Assembly: GCA_037956075.1 (NCBI GenBank)
Contig: CP138327.1
Coordinates: forward strand, 992,001 to 1,056,000
Origin: Catillopecten margaritatus gill symbiont
Lineage (GTDB): Bacteria; Pseudomonadota; Gammaproteobacteria; PS1; Pseudothioglobaceae
Direction of reading: 5' to 3'
DNA: 64,000 nucleotides
Shown piece by piece: positions 7,736-17,012 of this stretch (position 1 is the stretch's first letter; every line of letters starts with the position of its first letter). Made by a program: the position numbers and the translations under genes. The notes beneath the pieces were generated by a model. It saw only the letters and a program-made list of their open reading frames with translations, had not been told where the DNA came from and made no database searches.

Positions 7736-9164
7736 TCGGCAAAACGCTATCAAGTTTAGCGTTATATTCCAGTAAACTTTTTTGATAATTTGTTGATGCC
7801 TGGATGTAACCCAAATCCACATCGCGTTTTTCTTGATAAGCGTAGACGAGCATTTTGACGGTAGCAGCTTGCGCCAAATAATCTTTGCGTATTAGTTTAA
7901 CTTCCTTTTCTATATTCGTGATTAATTTTTGATGTTCATCAAGTGACTTCCTTGCTAAATGCAATCCAACAATCAGAGCTTGGACACCTGATAGAATGTC
8001 ATGTAACTTATTATCATAATCTATATTAAGTTTTCGCAAATTTAATTGCGCTACCTGAATATCTTTTTGACTGTTGACATCAGCGCCAATTGGCATACTA
8101 AAATCAATACCAGCAGTATAAAGAATGCTTTTATTATCATAGATTGCACTCATTGTATTACCCTTATTATCATTTCTTTCGGCGCTAATGCTAAAGTCTA
8201 ATTTAGATAAAGACTGGTTCTTATGGTGCTTTAAGTCAATCTCTTTTAGACGCCTATCAATATCTTGCTTCAATAAAGTGCGTACATTTTGGCGTAAATA
8301 ATGCGTTAAATTAGAGACTATCTTCGGATTTTTATTAACATCTATCTCAGGACTCTGAGACCATAAACTTGTGTCATTTAATGCACTAACTAATTCTTTC
8401 TTCAAAGATTGTAATTTACTGTCATTACCTAACGCATCTTGATTGGCACGCAGAATAGCTATTTTTATTATTGACCTATCTTTTGCTTTACTGCCCTTGA
8501 TCATTGTTAATGACTGCTTATAATTTTGATAAATATCAGCATTTTTTTGATAAAAATTCCAGTCAATGTATTGCTTTAAACGATCAACCAAGAATTTTTC
8601 TTGCGCATCACCAAAATCCAATTTTTCCCGTTCTAAATCTAAAATATCACGATAATAAGTTTTTAAACTTGATGCGTTACCATCATGCTTTAACAATGGA
8701 TACTTATATTTTATTGTATAATTATTATCAAAAGTAGTGATGCTATATTTAGCATTTGAACCTGTATAAAGTTCATCCCTCTTATAACGTATTGTATCCG
8801 TATCTGGAATTGAACGCTTGGCGCTTAATGTCAAACTAGAAGGGTTAGATAAGAATCTCTTTTCAGCTGATAATCCAACAGACTTACTATTCTTTCGTCG
8901 ATGTTTTTCATAAATAGATTTGGAGTCCGTCTCTTTATCCATGTCATAATAGTTATTTGAAAGTGACATTGTTAAATTAGTATTCCAACCTACATAATTT
9001 TGCTTGCTAGCTTCTAACTCTACCTTCTTAATAGCGACATAAATTTGATCTTTTTCAAAATGTGTATCTTGACTTAATACTTTATTGATAAATGCTTTCT
9101 CAGTTAACGCCAAAGCATTAACTGCAAAAAAGAATAATGTTACCCCAATACTAATCTTTATCAT
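7722..9164 (-). CDS. TolC-like outer membrane efflux protein
   Basis: A 480-residue protein. The ATG at 9164 gives a clear signal peptide (MIKISIGVTLFFFAVNALAL). The long helical segments with heptad character around residues 180-300 and 370-460 fit the periplasmic coiled-coil tunnel of TolC-family proteins. Sequence similarity to classical TolC is low and no inner-membrane pump or adaptor is encoded nearby, so the exporter it serves is unknown. The start overlaps the XRE regulator's end by 14 bp, so the two are cotranscribed. Its 3' end overlaps convergent glmS. Confidence 0.65.
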   Translation of the reverse strand: MIKISIGVTLFFFAVNALALTEKAFINKVLSQDTHFEKDQIYVAIKKVELEASKQNYVGWNTNLTMSLSNNYYDMDKETDSKSIYEKHRRKNSKSVGLSAEKRFLSNPSSLTLSAKRSIPDTDTIRYKRDELYTGSNAKYSITTFDNNYTIKYKYPLLKHDGNASSLKTYYRDILDLEREKLDFGDAQEKFLVDRLKQYIDWNFYQKNADIYQNYKQSLTMIKGSKAKDRSIIKIAILRANQDALGNDSKLQSLKKELVSALNDTSLWSQSPEIDVNKNPKIVSNLTHYLRQNVRTLLKQDIDRRLKEIDLKHHKNQSLSKLDFSISAERNDNKGNTMSAIYDNKSILYTAGIDFSMPIGADVNSQKDIQVAQLNLRKLNIDYDNKLHDILSGVQALIVGLHLARKSLDEHQKLITNIEKEVKLIRKDYLAQAATVKMLVYAYQEKRDVDLGYIQASTNYQKSLLEYNAKLDSVLPITQL

Positions 9165-9438
9165 TTTGGGTTTTATTATAATGAATAGAGGGTTCATTAA
9201 CAGCCATATCAAAGCTGCTGATAAATTCATTAAAAGAATAACCAAGTGCTTGGCATATTTGATGCGTCTCTACTAAATCAATCAGGCGGTCACCACTTTC
9301 GTATTTACTGACGAACGACTGTGGTTTTTGTAAATTTTTTGCTAATTGTGTCTGCGTTACCCCTTGCGTCTTTCTGGCATTAACCAACAATTTTCTTAAA
9401 ACTTCTCGTTTCCTATCAAATGGATTTCTTTTACTCAT
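9151..9438 (-). CDS. XRE-family (Cro/CI-like) transcriptional regulator
   Basis: A 95-residue protein with one helix-turn-helix at residues about 25-60 (QTQLAKNLQKPQSFVSKYESG, shortened here), the standard HTH_3 signature. The C-terminal 20 residues look unstructured. It is the first gene of a two-gene operon with the TolC-like protein. Two repeated inverted sites just upstream suggest that it represses its own operon. Confidence 0.88.
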   Translation of the reverse strand: MSKRNPFDRKREVLRKLLVNARKTQGVTQTQLAKNLQKPQSFVSKYESGDRLIDLVETHQICQALGYSFNEFISSFDMAVNEPSIHYNKTQNDKD

Positions 9439-9443
9439 ACTAC

Positions 9444-9482
9444 TATCCTAATTTAGAATAGTAAATATCCTGTTATAGGATA
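9444..9482. promoter_or_regulatory. Twin operator sites upstream of the XRE regulator
   Basis: Two 17-bp sites, TATCCT-N5-AGAATA at 9444-9460 and TATCCT-N5-AGGATA at 9466-9482, lie with starts 22 bp apart (about two helical turns). They sit 6-44 bp before the XRE start codon. The second site is a perfect inverted repeat and the first has one mismatch. Position and spacing suggest cooperative binding by the adjacent regulator. Confidence 0.6.
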
Positions 9483-9548
9483 ATATAAGTACCTCCTTAA
9501 CAAAGAAAGATTAAAGGTATTACTGTTAAATTAATATGAGCGGGTATT

Positions 9549-10379
9549 TTAAAATAGTGCTTTTGCAAAAGCACTATTTGCCTCTACAAAACCTTTAATA
9601 CTACCACAATCAAATCGCTTTCCTTTAAATTGATAGGCAATGACTTTGCCGGTTTTGGCAAGGGTCATTAGGGCATCGGTAATTTGAATTTCACCATTTT
9701 TATCAGGTGGGGTGTTTTCTAAAATAGTGAATATTTCTGAAGTGAAAATGTAGCGACCAATAATGGCTAAATTTGTGGGGGCATCTACAGAGGTAGGCTT
9801 TTCTACCATATTATGAACGCGATAGGCGTTGGTAGAATCTGCTAATAATTCGCCATCAATAACGCCATATTTATCCACTTCACTCATTGGCACTTCTTCA
9901 ATGGCGACGATACAGCAATCAGAGTGTTGCTCATAAAGTTTAGTCATTTGCGCAAGAACAGTGTCACCTGTATTGGTACACAAATCATCGCACAAAACAA
10001 CAGCAAAAGGTTGATTGCCGATCAAGGGTTTTCCTGTGTGGATAGCGTGACCCAAACCTAGCATTTCTGTTTGCTCAATGTAAGAAAAATTACACTGTTC
10101 GGAAGCATGATTAACTTCCTCCAATAAGGATTCTTTAGGGGTGCCTTGAACACTGGCTTCGATTTCTGGGTGGGGTTGAAAATGGTCTTTAATGGCTTGT
10201 TTGTGTTTGCTGGTAACCATGACAATATCATTGATGCCTACACTCATCGCTTCCTCTACACCGTATTGAATTAGAGGCTTGGCGAGAATAGGTAGCATTT
10301 CTTTGGGAACTGCTTTAGTAGCAGGTAAAAAACGTGTTCCGTAGCCTGCAACTGGAAATAAACATTTATTGATTGACAT
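9549..10379 (-). CDS. galU: UTP-glucose-1-phosphate uridylyltransferase
   Basis: A 276-residue nucleotidyltransferase that makes UDP-glucose from UTP and glucose-1-phosphate for envelope polysaccharides. It shows the N-terminal pattern PVAGYGTRFLPATKAVPKEM with the nucleotide-binding loop, then EKP and the late RFDCGSIKGF motif. It is slightly shorter than E. coli GalU. Its ATG overlaps the pgi stop codon by one base (TAATG), so the two are translationally coupled. Confidence 0.96.
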   Translation of the reverse strand: MSINKCLFPVAGYGTRFLPATKAVPKEMLPILAKPLIQYGVEEAMSVGINDIVMVTSKHKQAIKDHFQPHPEIEASVQGTPKESLLEEVNHASEQCNFSYIEQTEMLGLGHAIHTGKPLIGNQPFAVVLCDDLCTNTGDTVLAQMTKLYEQHSDCCIVAIEEVPMSEVDKYGVIDGELLADSTNAYRVHNMVEKPTSVDAPTNLAIIGRYIFTSEIFTILENTPPDKNGEIQITDALMTLAKTGKVIAYQFKGKRFDCGSIKGFVEANSAFAKALF

Positions 10380-11572
10380 TATTGTAGGCTGCTTGCAAGG
10401 ATATTTTTACCATTTTCAACGCCTGGCTGATCATAGGTATTAATTTGTAAAAACTGTCCAATGGTGGACACTAAAAGTTGGTAACTAAACATTAATTTGG
10501 CAATATTGTATTCATCAACTGTAGAGATTGTAACCACATCACAGGGAATGTCTTTTTGATCCTCAACAGATTGAATGGTGGCATCAGCTTGTTTGTTGAG
10601 CAGGTCGTTAAAACTTAATCCTTCAGCATATTCCAAACCTAAGTTGGCGTTCGATTTGGGAATAATAGTATCATCTTTTAAGTCGGCAATTTTAATAAAG
10701 GTGACTGTTTTATCACGCACACCGTCAATGATGAGCTGTAAAAAACTGTGCTGATCAACGGGACCAATTAAGGCAATGGGGGTCAGCGCTTGACGGGTCT
10801 TATTAATATTAAGTTTACCCAAGCTTTCTGCCCAGAGTTGTACATACCATTTGTTAAAACTTTCCAGTGAGGATGAATAGGAAAAAATAGTGTTAATATT
10901 AAATCGTGATTTATTTTCTACTAAAAATCTTGCCTTACTAATAATTGGCTCATAGTATTCTTTTTGTTCGAAAAAACTATCTGAAACACGCTTGCAGCCA
11001 TTCAACAAGTTATCAATATCCACACCCACCATTGCAAGTGGCACTAAACCAACCACACTAAACACTGAAAAACGCCCACCAACATTTTCAGGTAATTCAA
11101 AAGCCTTAATATTATTATCATTTGCGTATTGAGTCAATCCTGTCTTTGCCTCAGAAACGATGGTGCAATTACTGCCCTTCATTTCCACTAAAGTACCTAA
11201 ATACTTAAATAGACTGATAGTTTCGATAGTATTACCCGATTTGGAAATAATAACAAAATGCGCATCATTAATATCGAGTTTCTTTAAACAATGTTTGATT
11301 TCAAGTGGGTCAACCGTTTCCAGAAAAACCAAATCTTTTGGGTACTTATTTGATGGCAATAAAAACTCATAAATCGCCCTTGCACCCAAACTTGAGCCAC
11401 CGATGCCAAGCACAACAATATGAGATTGTGTTACCGTGGTAGCATAGTTTTTAATATCGCTGGTGTCTTGATATGGCAGGTCATAATAGCCAATTTCACC
11501 CCGTTCATCTTTAATGCGTTGGAAGATATCATCGTTAGAATGAATTTGGTAAAAGTTTTTATTGTATTCCAT
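10379..11572 (-). CDS. pgi: Glucose-6-phosphate isomerase (short form)
   Basis: A 397-residue enzyme for the glucose-6-phosphate/fructose-6-phosphate interconversion. SIS-type motifs are visible: GIGGSSLGARAIYEFLL, ISKSGNTIETISLFK and the conserved NVGGRFSVFS. It belongs to the short PGI forms of about 400 residues rather than the 550-residue E. coli type. The start at 11572 is chosen because the longer frame to 11656 overlaps glnS and adds a hydrophobic stretch not found in the family. It lies upstream of galU in one operon, feeding hexose phosphate into UDP-glucose. Confidence 0.95.
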   Translation of the reverse strand: MEYNKNFYQIHSNDDIFQRIKDERGEIGYYDLPYQDTSDIKNYATTVTQSHIVVLGIGGSSLGARAIYEFLLPSNKYPKDLVFLETVDPLEIKHCLKKLDINDAHFVIISKSGNTIETISLFKYLGTLVEMKGSNCTIVSEAKTGLTQYANDNNIKAFELPENVGGRFSVFSVVGLVPLAMVGVDIDNLLNGCKRVSDSFFEQKEYYEPIISKARFLVENKSRFNINTIFSYSSSLESFNKWYVQLWAESLGKLNINKTRQALTPIALIGPVDQHSFLQLIIDGVRDKTVTFIKIADLKDDTIIPKSNANLGLEYAEGLSFNDLLNKQADATIQSVEDQKDIPCDVVTISTVDEYNIAKLMFSYQLLVSTIGQFLQINTYDQPGVENGKNILASSLQ

Positions 11573-11621
11573 GTGAGTTATTATAACCATAACTGCCACT
11601 ATCACGCTATAATTTACCGCT

Positions 11622-13298
11622 ATGAGCGACAACACAACAAACGACAAACCCGTCATTAACTTTATCCGTCATCAAATCAACGATGATTTGAATAACAACT
11701 TGCACGAGGCTATCCAAACCCGCTTTCCACCTGAGCCAAATGGCTATTTGCATATTGGTCATGCGAAGTCTATTTGCTTAAATTTCGGCTTGGCTAAGGA
11801 TTATAACGGTAAATGTAATTTGCGCTTTGACGACACAAACCCCGCTAAGGAAGATGTGGAATTTGTCGAATCAATTAAAAACGATGTGCAGTGGCTGGGC
11901 TTTGAATGGGATGGCGAAATTCGTTATAGTTCAGATTATTTTCCAAAATTCTACCAATATGCGATTGAGTTAATTAACAAAGATTTGGCGTATGTGTGTT
12001 TTTTAAACGCCGAAGAAACCCGTGAATATCGTGGCACGCTAAAAGAAGCGGGCAAAAACAGCCCATACCGCAACACCACAAAAACAGAAAATTTAGACCT
12101 ACTTGCACAAATGAAGGAAGGAAAATTTTCCGAAGGCGAGTGCGTTTTGCGTGCCAAAATTGATATGGCATCAAAGTTTATGTGTCTGCGCGACCCTGCC
12201 CTTTACCGCATTCGTTTTGACAAACATCATCAAACGGGCAATGAGTGGCGTATTTATCCAATGTATGATTTTGCCCATTGTATTTCTGATGCAATTGAAG
12301 GCGTTACCCACTCGCTTTGCACTTTGGAGTTTCAAGATAATCGTCGTTTGTATGATTGGATGTTAGACAATTTGGACGATTTCAACCAACCAAATCGCCC
12401 CCACCAATACGAATTTTCACGCCTAAATCTTGAATACACGGTAATGAGCAAACGCAAACTACAGCAATTAGTGGAAGATGATTTGGTTTCTGGCTGGGAC
12501 GACCCACGGATGCCAACACTTTCAGGTTTGCGTCGTCGGGGTTATACCGCTGCGAGCATTCGTGATTTTACCGATAGAATTGGTATTTCAAAAGTGGATA
12601 GTATGACCGATATGGCAATTTTGGAAGCCGCTGTGCGTGATGATTTAAATGCCGTTGCCCCTCGCACAATGGGCGTAATTAATCCCATTAGAGTCATTAT
12701 TGAGAACTATCCAGAAGACAAAGTGGAAACTTTACAAGCCCCAATTCACCCCCAAAATGAAGCAATGGGCAAACGAGAAATTTTCTTTTCCAGAGAGTTG
12801 TATATCGATAGAGCCGACTTTGAAGAGGTAGCACCGAACAAAAAATTCAAACGCCTTGCGATTAATAAAGAAGTGCGTTTGCGTAATGCCTATGTCATTA
12901 ATGCCACGACTTTTGACACCGATTTTAATGGCAATGTAACCACCGTTTACGCCACTTACGACCCAGAAACTTTAGGTAAAAATCCTGCCGATGGTCGCAA
13001 AGTAAAAGGCGTCATTCATTTTGTCGAAGCCAGCAAAGCCCTTGAAGCAGAATTCAGATTATACGAGCGCTTATTTACCTTGGAAAACCCAGGAAAAAAT
13101 GACCACTTTGAACAATTACTCAACCCAGAATCTTTGGTAACCACTTATGGAATGGTTGAGCCAGGAATGAAAAATGCCAAACCTGAACAAGCCTATCAAT
13201 TTGAACGAGAGGGGTATTTTTGCCGTGATGACAAAGAGGAAAGCAAGTACTTAGTCTTCAATAAAACCGTTGGCTTGAGAGACACTTGGAATAATTGA
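11622..13298 (+). CDS. glnS: Glutaminyl-tRNA synthetase
   Basis: A 558-residue class I synthetase that charges tRNA-Gln. The HIGH motif lies in [15 protein letters not shown] and the KMSKS-type motif is VMSKRKL. The C-terminal anticodon-binding barrels are complete, and the length equals that of E. coli GlnS (about 554). The 49-bp space to divergent pgi holds both starts' control regions. tRNA-Pro follows 52 bp downstream. Confidence 0.98.
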   Translation: MSDNTTNDKPVINFIRHQINDDLNNNLHEAIQTRFPPEPNGYLHIGHAKSICLNFGLAKDYNGKCNLRFDDTNPAKEDVEFVESIKNDVQWLGFEWDGEIRYSSDYFPKFYQYAIELINKDLAYVCFLNAEETREYRGTLKEAGKNSPYRNTTKTENLDLLAQMKEGKFSEGECVLRAKIDMASKFMCLRDPALYRIRFDKHHQTGNEWRIYPMYDFAHCISDAIEGVTHSLCTLEFQDNRRLYDWMLDNLDDFNQPNRPHQYEFSRLNLEYTVMSKRKLQQLVEDDLVSGWDDPRMPTLSGLRRRGYTAASIRDFTDRIGISKVDSMTDMAILEAAVRDDLNAVAPRTMGVINPIRVIIENYPEDKVETLQAPIHPQNEAMGKREIFFSRELYIDRADFEEVAPNKKFKRLAINKEVRLRNAYVINATTFDTDFNGNVTTVYATYDPETLGKNPADGRKVKGVIHFVEASKALEAEFRLYERLFTLENPGKNDHFEQLLNPESLVTTYGMVEPGMKNAKPEQAYQFEREGYFCRDDKEESKYLVFNKTVGLRDTWNN

Positions 13299-13350
13299 AT
13301 TTTTTTAAAAAAATAAAAAGACAGTCACAAATATTGTAAAATTCCGTTTA

Positions 13351-13427
13351 CGGGGCGTAGCGCAGTCTGGTAGCGTACCACACTGGGGGTGTGGTGGTCA
13401 CAGGTTCAAATCCTGTCGTCCCGACCA
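13351..13427 (+). tRNA. tRNA-Pro (GGG)
   Basis: A 77-base cloverleaf with encoded CCA. The acceptor stem CGGGGCG pairs with CGTCCCG (one G-U). The anticodon arm is CCACA-CTGGGGG-TGTGG, with GGG as the anticodon. The T arm CACAGGTTCAAATCCTGTC is intact. An A/T-rich stretch with TAAAAT at about 13336 may be its -10 box. Confidence 0.97.
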
Positions 13428-13456
13428 TATTAAAACACAATTCTAATTTTATATTA

Positions 13457-14204
13457 GGGTCTTAACTAGTTAAGCAATTTTTAATTGCTTAAAATACTAG
13501 TTATGAAAAGGAAAAATAAGTATTACAACCGTTCAAGACTTTCAGAGGCAAAATTTAGAGAAGTTATTAAATATTTTTCAGTGGATTTAAGCGCTACTCA
13601 AATAGCACAATTAACCAATCTAAATTTAAACACTGTTAATAAAATTTTGACACTTGTAAGGATAAGAATTTTTGAATTATCAGACCAATATCAACTTCAA
13701 TCTGCCCCACTAGTGGGGCAGATTGAAGTTGATGAAAGCTACTTTGGTGCTCGGCGCGTCCGTGGGAAACGCGGCCGAGGTGCCAGGGGCAAGATAATCG
13801 TATTTGGCTTATTGAAACGAGGTGATAAGGTTTATACTCAAATTATAGAAAAGTGCGATAGAATAACCCTTCACAGCATAATAAAAGACAAAACATCAAC
13901 AGATAGTATTATTAATTCTGACGGATGGCGTGGATATAATGGCTTGGTAGATTTTGGCTATAAAAAGCATTATCGTGTTCATCATGGTAAGAATGAATTT
14001 GCCAGAGGAAATTCTCATATTAACGGCATCGAATCTTTTTGGGGTTATGCTAAAATTAGACTAGTAAAATTTAAAGGAATGAATAAAAAAATGTTTAAAT
14101 ATCATCTTAAAGAATGTGAATTTAGATTTAATAATCGTAAGCAAGATATGTATAAAATCTTACTTGATAATTTTAGAAAAGAGCCGCTTAACTAGTTAAG
14201 ACCC
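13457..14204 (+). mobile_element. Intact IS1595-family insertion sequence
   Basis: A 748-bp element with perfect 19-bp terminal inverted repeats (GGGTCTTAACTAGTTAAGC). It is flanked by a perfect 8-bp target duplication, TTATATTA, at 13449-13456 and 14205-14212. The 8-bp duplication is characteristic of IS1595. It contains one transposase gene and lies between tRNA-Pro and the 3' end of the phosphoethanolamine-transferase relic. Perfect ends and duplication imply a recent insertion. Confidence 0.93.
13503..14195 (+). CDS. IS1595-family transposase (ISXO2/IS1016-like)
   Basis: A 230-residue transposase. An N-terminal helix-turn-helix-like region (LSATQIAQLTNLNLNTVNKIL) precedes the DDE-type core: first Asp in IEVDESYFGARR, second in NSDGWRGY, and last acidic residue in HINGIESFWGYAK. 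It lacks the N-terminal zinc ribbon seen in some IS1595 members, as in the IS1016-like subgroup. The ATG at 13503 is preferred to an upstream TTG. The stop lies 9 bp inside the right end of the element. Confidence 0.93.
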   Translation: MKRKNKYYNRSRLSEAKFREVIKYFSVDLSATQIAQLTNLNLNTVNKILTLVRIRIFELSDQYQLQSAPLVGQIEVDESYFGARRVRGKRGRGARGKIIVFGLLKRGDKVYTQIIEKCDRITLHSIIKDKTSTDSIINSDGWRGYNGLVDFGYKKHYRVHHGKNEFARGNSHINGIESFWGYAKIRLVKFKGMNKKMFKYHLKECEFRFNNRKQDMYKILLDNFRKEPLN

Positions 14205-14209
14205 TTATA

Positions 14210-15475
14210 TTAATTTAGTAGTTTATCCAAAAACATCTGTTGGTATCGTCTATCCCAATCTTTAAACTGAATGGTGGTTTTACCATCAGGAAAGACCACA
14301 CTCATTTTCTCAAAATCAAGGGTGTAAATACTTAAATCGGGCTCAACTAATACTGCCCTTGGGTCGTTGTGTTGCGTGGGCATATATTGACTATTTACCC
14401 TTAATCGTTTTGGGTTGATTGCATTCAGTAGGGATTGTCCGTTGATATTTTTATGGGGTGTCATACCGATAATATCCAAAATACTCGGCACGATATCTGC
14501 TTGTGAAATGGGTGCATTTTGATTGTGCAATAATTGTGCAACTTTGGATTTTGGTGCAGAAATTAGCAAGGAATTATGAATGGTGTTTAGGTGCGGATTT
14601 TGATTAAATTTCCCTGCCTTTCCATCCTCTCCACCTAAGCCTTGCCCGTGGTCAGCGGAATAAAACACCCAGCTATTTGGATACTCTGTGCGTATTTTTC
14701 TAATCAATTTTGCTAAATAGTCATCAGTTTTAATAACGGTATTATCGTAGGCATTAATGGAGTTTGGCTCGCTTTCAGGCAAGAATTTTTTATGCATTTT
14801 GGTAGAATGCTCTGCATAAGGATAATGTGAGCCGTCCATTTGCAAAGCTAAGAAAAATGGCATTTTTTGCTTACCGATTTTATCAATATAGGGGATTGCA
14901 ATTTCATTCAATACTCGCATATCATCAGCACCTTTATGCACCGACGCATTTTTATTCATTTGCACACCATGCCAAAAATAATCTACATCCTTGTCAACGA
15001 ATAAATCCTTAATATGTCCCCAATGCGTATCTTGTGCACTGATAAATGCGGTGGTGTATCCACGAGCTTTGGCATAGTTAAACACCGACGGCGTTTGATA
15101 AATTTTGCCTTTCGGGTCAATCCCTTCAATCCCCACTAGCATATAAGGCACACTGAGTCGGGTGTGTGTGCCGATGCTGAGTGCGTTGGTGTATTTAATC
15201 AGTTGTTTTTGCCTTTCAAGCTGTGCCAGTTGTGGTGTGGTATCTCGTTCGTAGCCGTAAATACCCATATGCGATAGCGTCAAGGATTCGCCTACGATAT
15301 AAATAATATTTGGCAAGCCGTCGGTTGAAATTTGACTGGGAATTAGGCTCGGCTTATCGTGTTTAAATTCCAATACTTGCGTGCGTGACATTTGCAACAA
15401 AGTTGAATAATACGCCAAAGTTGAGTTTTGAAAATTATTCACCCCATACCAACTGAAAGTTGTTAATAGGTACAA
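14210..15475 (-). pseudogene. Phosphoethanolamine transferase (EptA-like), C-terminal catalytic part cut off by an IS
   Basis: A sulfatase-fold periplasmic domain of about 420 codons. The metal site is in IVGESLTLSHMGIYGYERDTTP, the catalytic Thr region in GTHTRLSVPYML, and the late metal site in YSADHGQGLGGEDGK. Such enzymes add phosphoethanolamine to lipid A or core sugars, and are anchored by N-terminal membrane helices. Here the membrane part is separate, at 16784-17012, with an IS3-family element between. The open frame can begin only at a TTG at 15475 and lacks any membrane anchor, so it is probably inactive. Its stop codon lies in the target duplication of the neighbouring IS1595 element, but the C-terminus looks complete. 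Confidence 0.8.
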
Positions 15476-15493
15476 AAGAGAAAATCCAATACA

Positions 15494-16781
15494 TTACCCC
15501 AAAACTTCTGACAACTTTTTAAATTTTCTTATATAGAAGCCTTCTTCTTTTTCTGGTTCAATTCTACACTTTCTTGATACACATTCATTGGTTTTTTATA
15601 TTCCAATGTCTCGTGGAATCTTCGATGATTATAGAACTCAATATAATCATCTACATCAGCGACTAGCTCACTAATAGATTGATACTCGTTTAAATAAATT
15701 CTTTCACATTTGGCACTTCGCCAGAAGCGTTCAATGCAAATGTTATCTGTAGCCCTACCTTTTCCATCCATTGATATTGTAACGCCTAAATCTTTTAAGC
15801 GTTTGGTATGCACTTCACTGGTATATTGAGCACCTTGATCGGTATTAAATATCTCTGGATGTGGGTGTTTATCTAGTGCATCATTTAATACACCCATTAC
15901 CAATTGTGTATCCATAGTGTTGGATATTCTATGTGATAATACAGCCTTTGAATGCCAGTCAATAACAGCAGCCATATAAACCATACCGCCTGCAATCTTG
16001 ATGTAAGTGATGTCTGTAGACCACACTTGATTAGCCTGATTAATATCAAGCCCCCTAAGCTTATAACTGTATTTTTTATGTGCTTTGATTGGTATTGTAG
16101 TATGGAGTGATTTAACTGCCAATACTGCCTTTAATCCTAACTCTTGGCGATAGCGTGCAACGGTGTTTAAACTGACTTTGCAACCCTCTTCAAGTAATTG
16201 TTGATGAACTTTTTTTTCACCATAGATGGGTATTTGTTCAAACACTTTGGTAATGTGTTTTTTAATTGTTTGCTTGGTGTGATTGACACTTGACTTGTAA
16301 TAAAGCCCACTTCTGTTGACGCCTAACAATTGACATTGATGATTAACCGATAATAAGGATGGCTTGAGGTCAACTAATTGTTTGAGATTAGATGAGCCCA
16401 AGCTGACGAGCTTTTTTGATAACCACTCCTTTTCTACAGTTACCTTGCCAACGAGTGTAGTTAAGCGCTCATTTTGCTTTTGTGATTTAATAAGCGCTTC
16501 TTTGTATTCTTTGACTGCTTTTGATGGTTCCATAGCAATCTCTGCGTTGGCAAGGAAGGTCTTCTTCCAGTTTGCTAAATTCTGTGGAAGAATATTGTGT
16601 TTGCTGGCAATCTGTGCTAAAGTGCTTTCATTTTGTAATAACTCAAGCACTAATTTTGTTTTAAATGCTGAGGTGTATTTGGTTCGTTTTTTACTCATTT
16701 TTTTACTCCGATTTTTTTTGTTTAGTTTAACTTGTTCGAAATAAGAAAGTTTAGAATGTTGTCTGAAATTGTTGGGGTATT
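15494..16781 (-). mobile_element. IS3-family insertion sequence splitting the EptA-like gene
   Basis: About 1.29 kb with imperfect inverted ends: TTACCCCAAAACTTCTGAC at the left, and at the right, read inward, ATACCCCAACAATTTCAGAC. The similarity continues inward for about 15 more bases. It contains one long transposase gene. Exact ends and target duplication are ambiguous; CAA (3 bp) or a TGTAT-type 5-bp repeat both fit. Neither choice restores a single reading frame of the host gene, so extra small changes must have followed insertion. Confidence 0.82.
15529..16698 (-). CDS. IS3-family transposase, OrfA and OrfB in one frame
   Basis: A 389-residue protein. Residues 1-100 are an OrfA-like HTH plus leucine-zipper segment (YTSAFKTKLVLELLQNE; LPQNLANWKKTFL; SKSQKQNERL-like heptads). 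Residues about 115-385 are an OrfB-like rve integrase core, with DDE residues in WSTDITYIK, FNTDQGAQYTS and DNICIERFWRSAK. Most IS3 elements need a -1 frameshift to join OrfA and OrfB, whereas here both are fused without one. The gene lies inside the terminal repeats and seems intact. Confidence 0.93.
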   Translation of the reverse strand: MSKKRTKYTSAFKTKLVLELLQNESTLAQIASKHNILPQNLANWKKTFLANAEIAMEPSKAVKEYKEALIKSQKQNERLTTLVGKVTVEKEWLSKKLVSLGSSNLKQLVDLKPSLLSVNHQCQLLGVNRSGLYYKSSVNHTKQTIKKHITKVFEQIPIYGEKKVHQQLLEEGCKVSLNTVARYRQELGLKAVLAVKSLHTTIPIKAHKKYSYKLRGLDINQANQVWSTDITYIKIAGGMVYMAAVIDWHSKAVLSHRISNTMDTQLVMGVLNDALDKHPHPEIFNTDQGAQYTSEVHTKRLKDLGVTISMDGKGRATDNICIERFWRSAKCERIYLNEYQSISELVADVDDYIEFYNHRRFHETLEYKKPMNVYQESVELNQKKKKASI

Positions 16782-17012
16782 ATACAAAGCAAAAATCAGA
16801 TTTTTCCCAGTTTTAGAATGCCTGATAATAGGACTAAGAATAAATAAAAGCGACAACATTGCCAACGCAGTCAAGCCAAAATTAACGATAACACGCTTAA
16901 CCTCCCAATGCTCAAAAATCCACGCAAAATCACGCACCACAAATAACTCTAACAAAGCAATTCCCAGCCAAACTAGAAGTGTTTTTGAAATTATTTGAGT
17001 GTGTTTAACCAT
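16722..17012 (-). pseudogene. N-terminal membrane part of the interrupted EptA-like transferase
   Basis: The frame begins at an ATG at 17012 overlapping the surE end by 22 bp. It encodes two to three hydrophobic segments (LLVWLGIALLELFVV; VIVNFGLTALAMLSLLFIL). Host-derived codons end near 16784 (NLIFAL); the remaining residues to the stop at 16722 come from the IS3 end. It matches the membrane domain expected in front of the catalytic domain at 14210-15475, in the same orientation. Overlap with surE implies that the original gene was cotranscribed with surE. Confidence 0.75.

Noticed and set aside
11573..11656. N-terminal extension of pgi
   Set aside because: The extra 28 codons overlap glnS on the other strand and are hydrophobic without family similarity; the ATG at 11572 fits short PGI proteins.
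15529..16698. Programmed -1 frameshift in the IS3 transposase
   Set aside because: The whole OrfA-OrfB product is in one continuous frame, so no slippage is needed.
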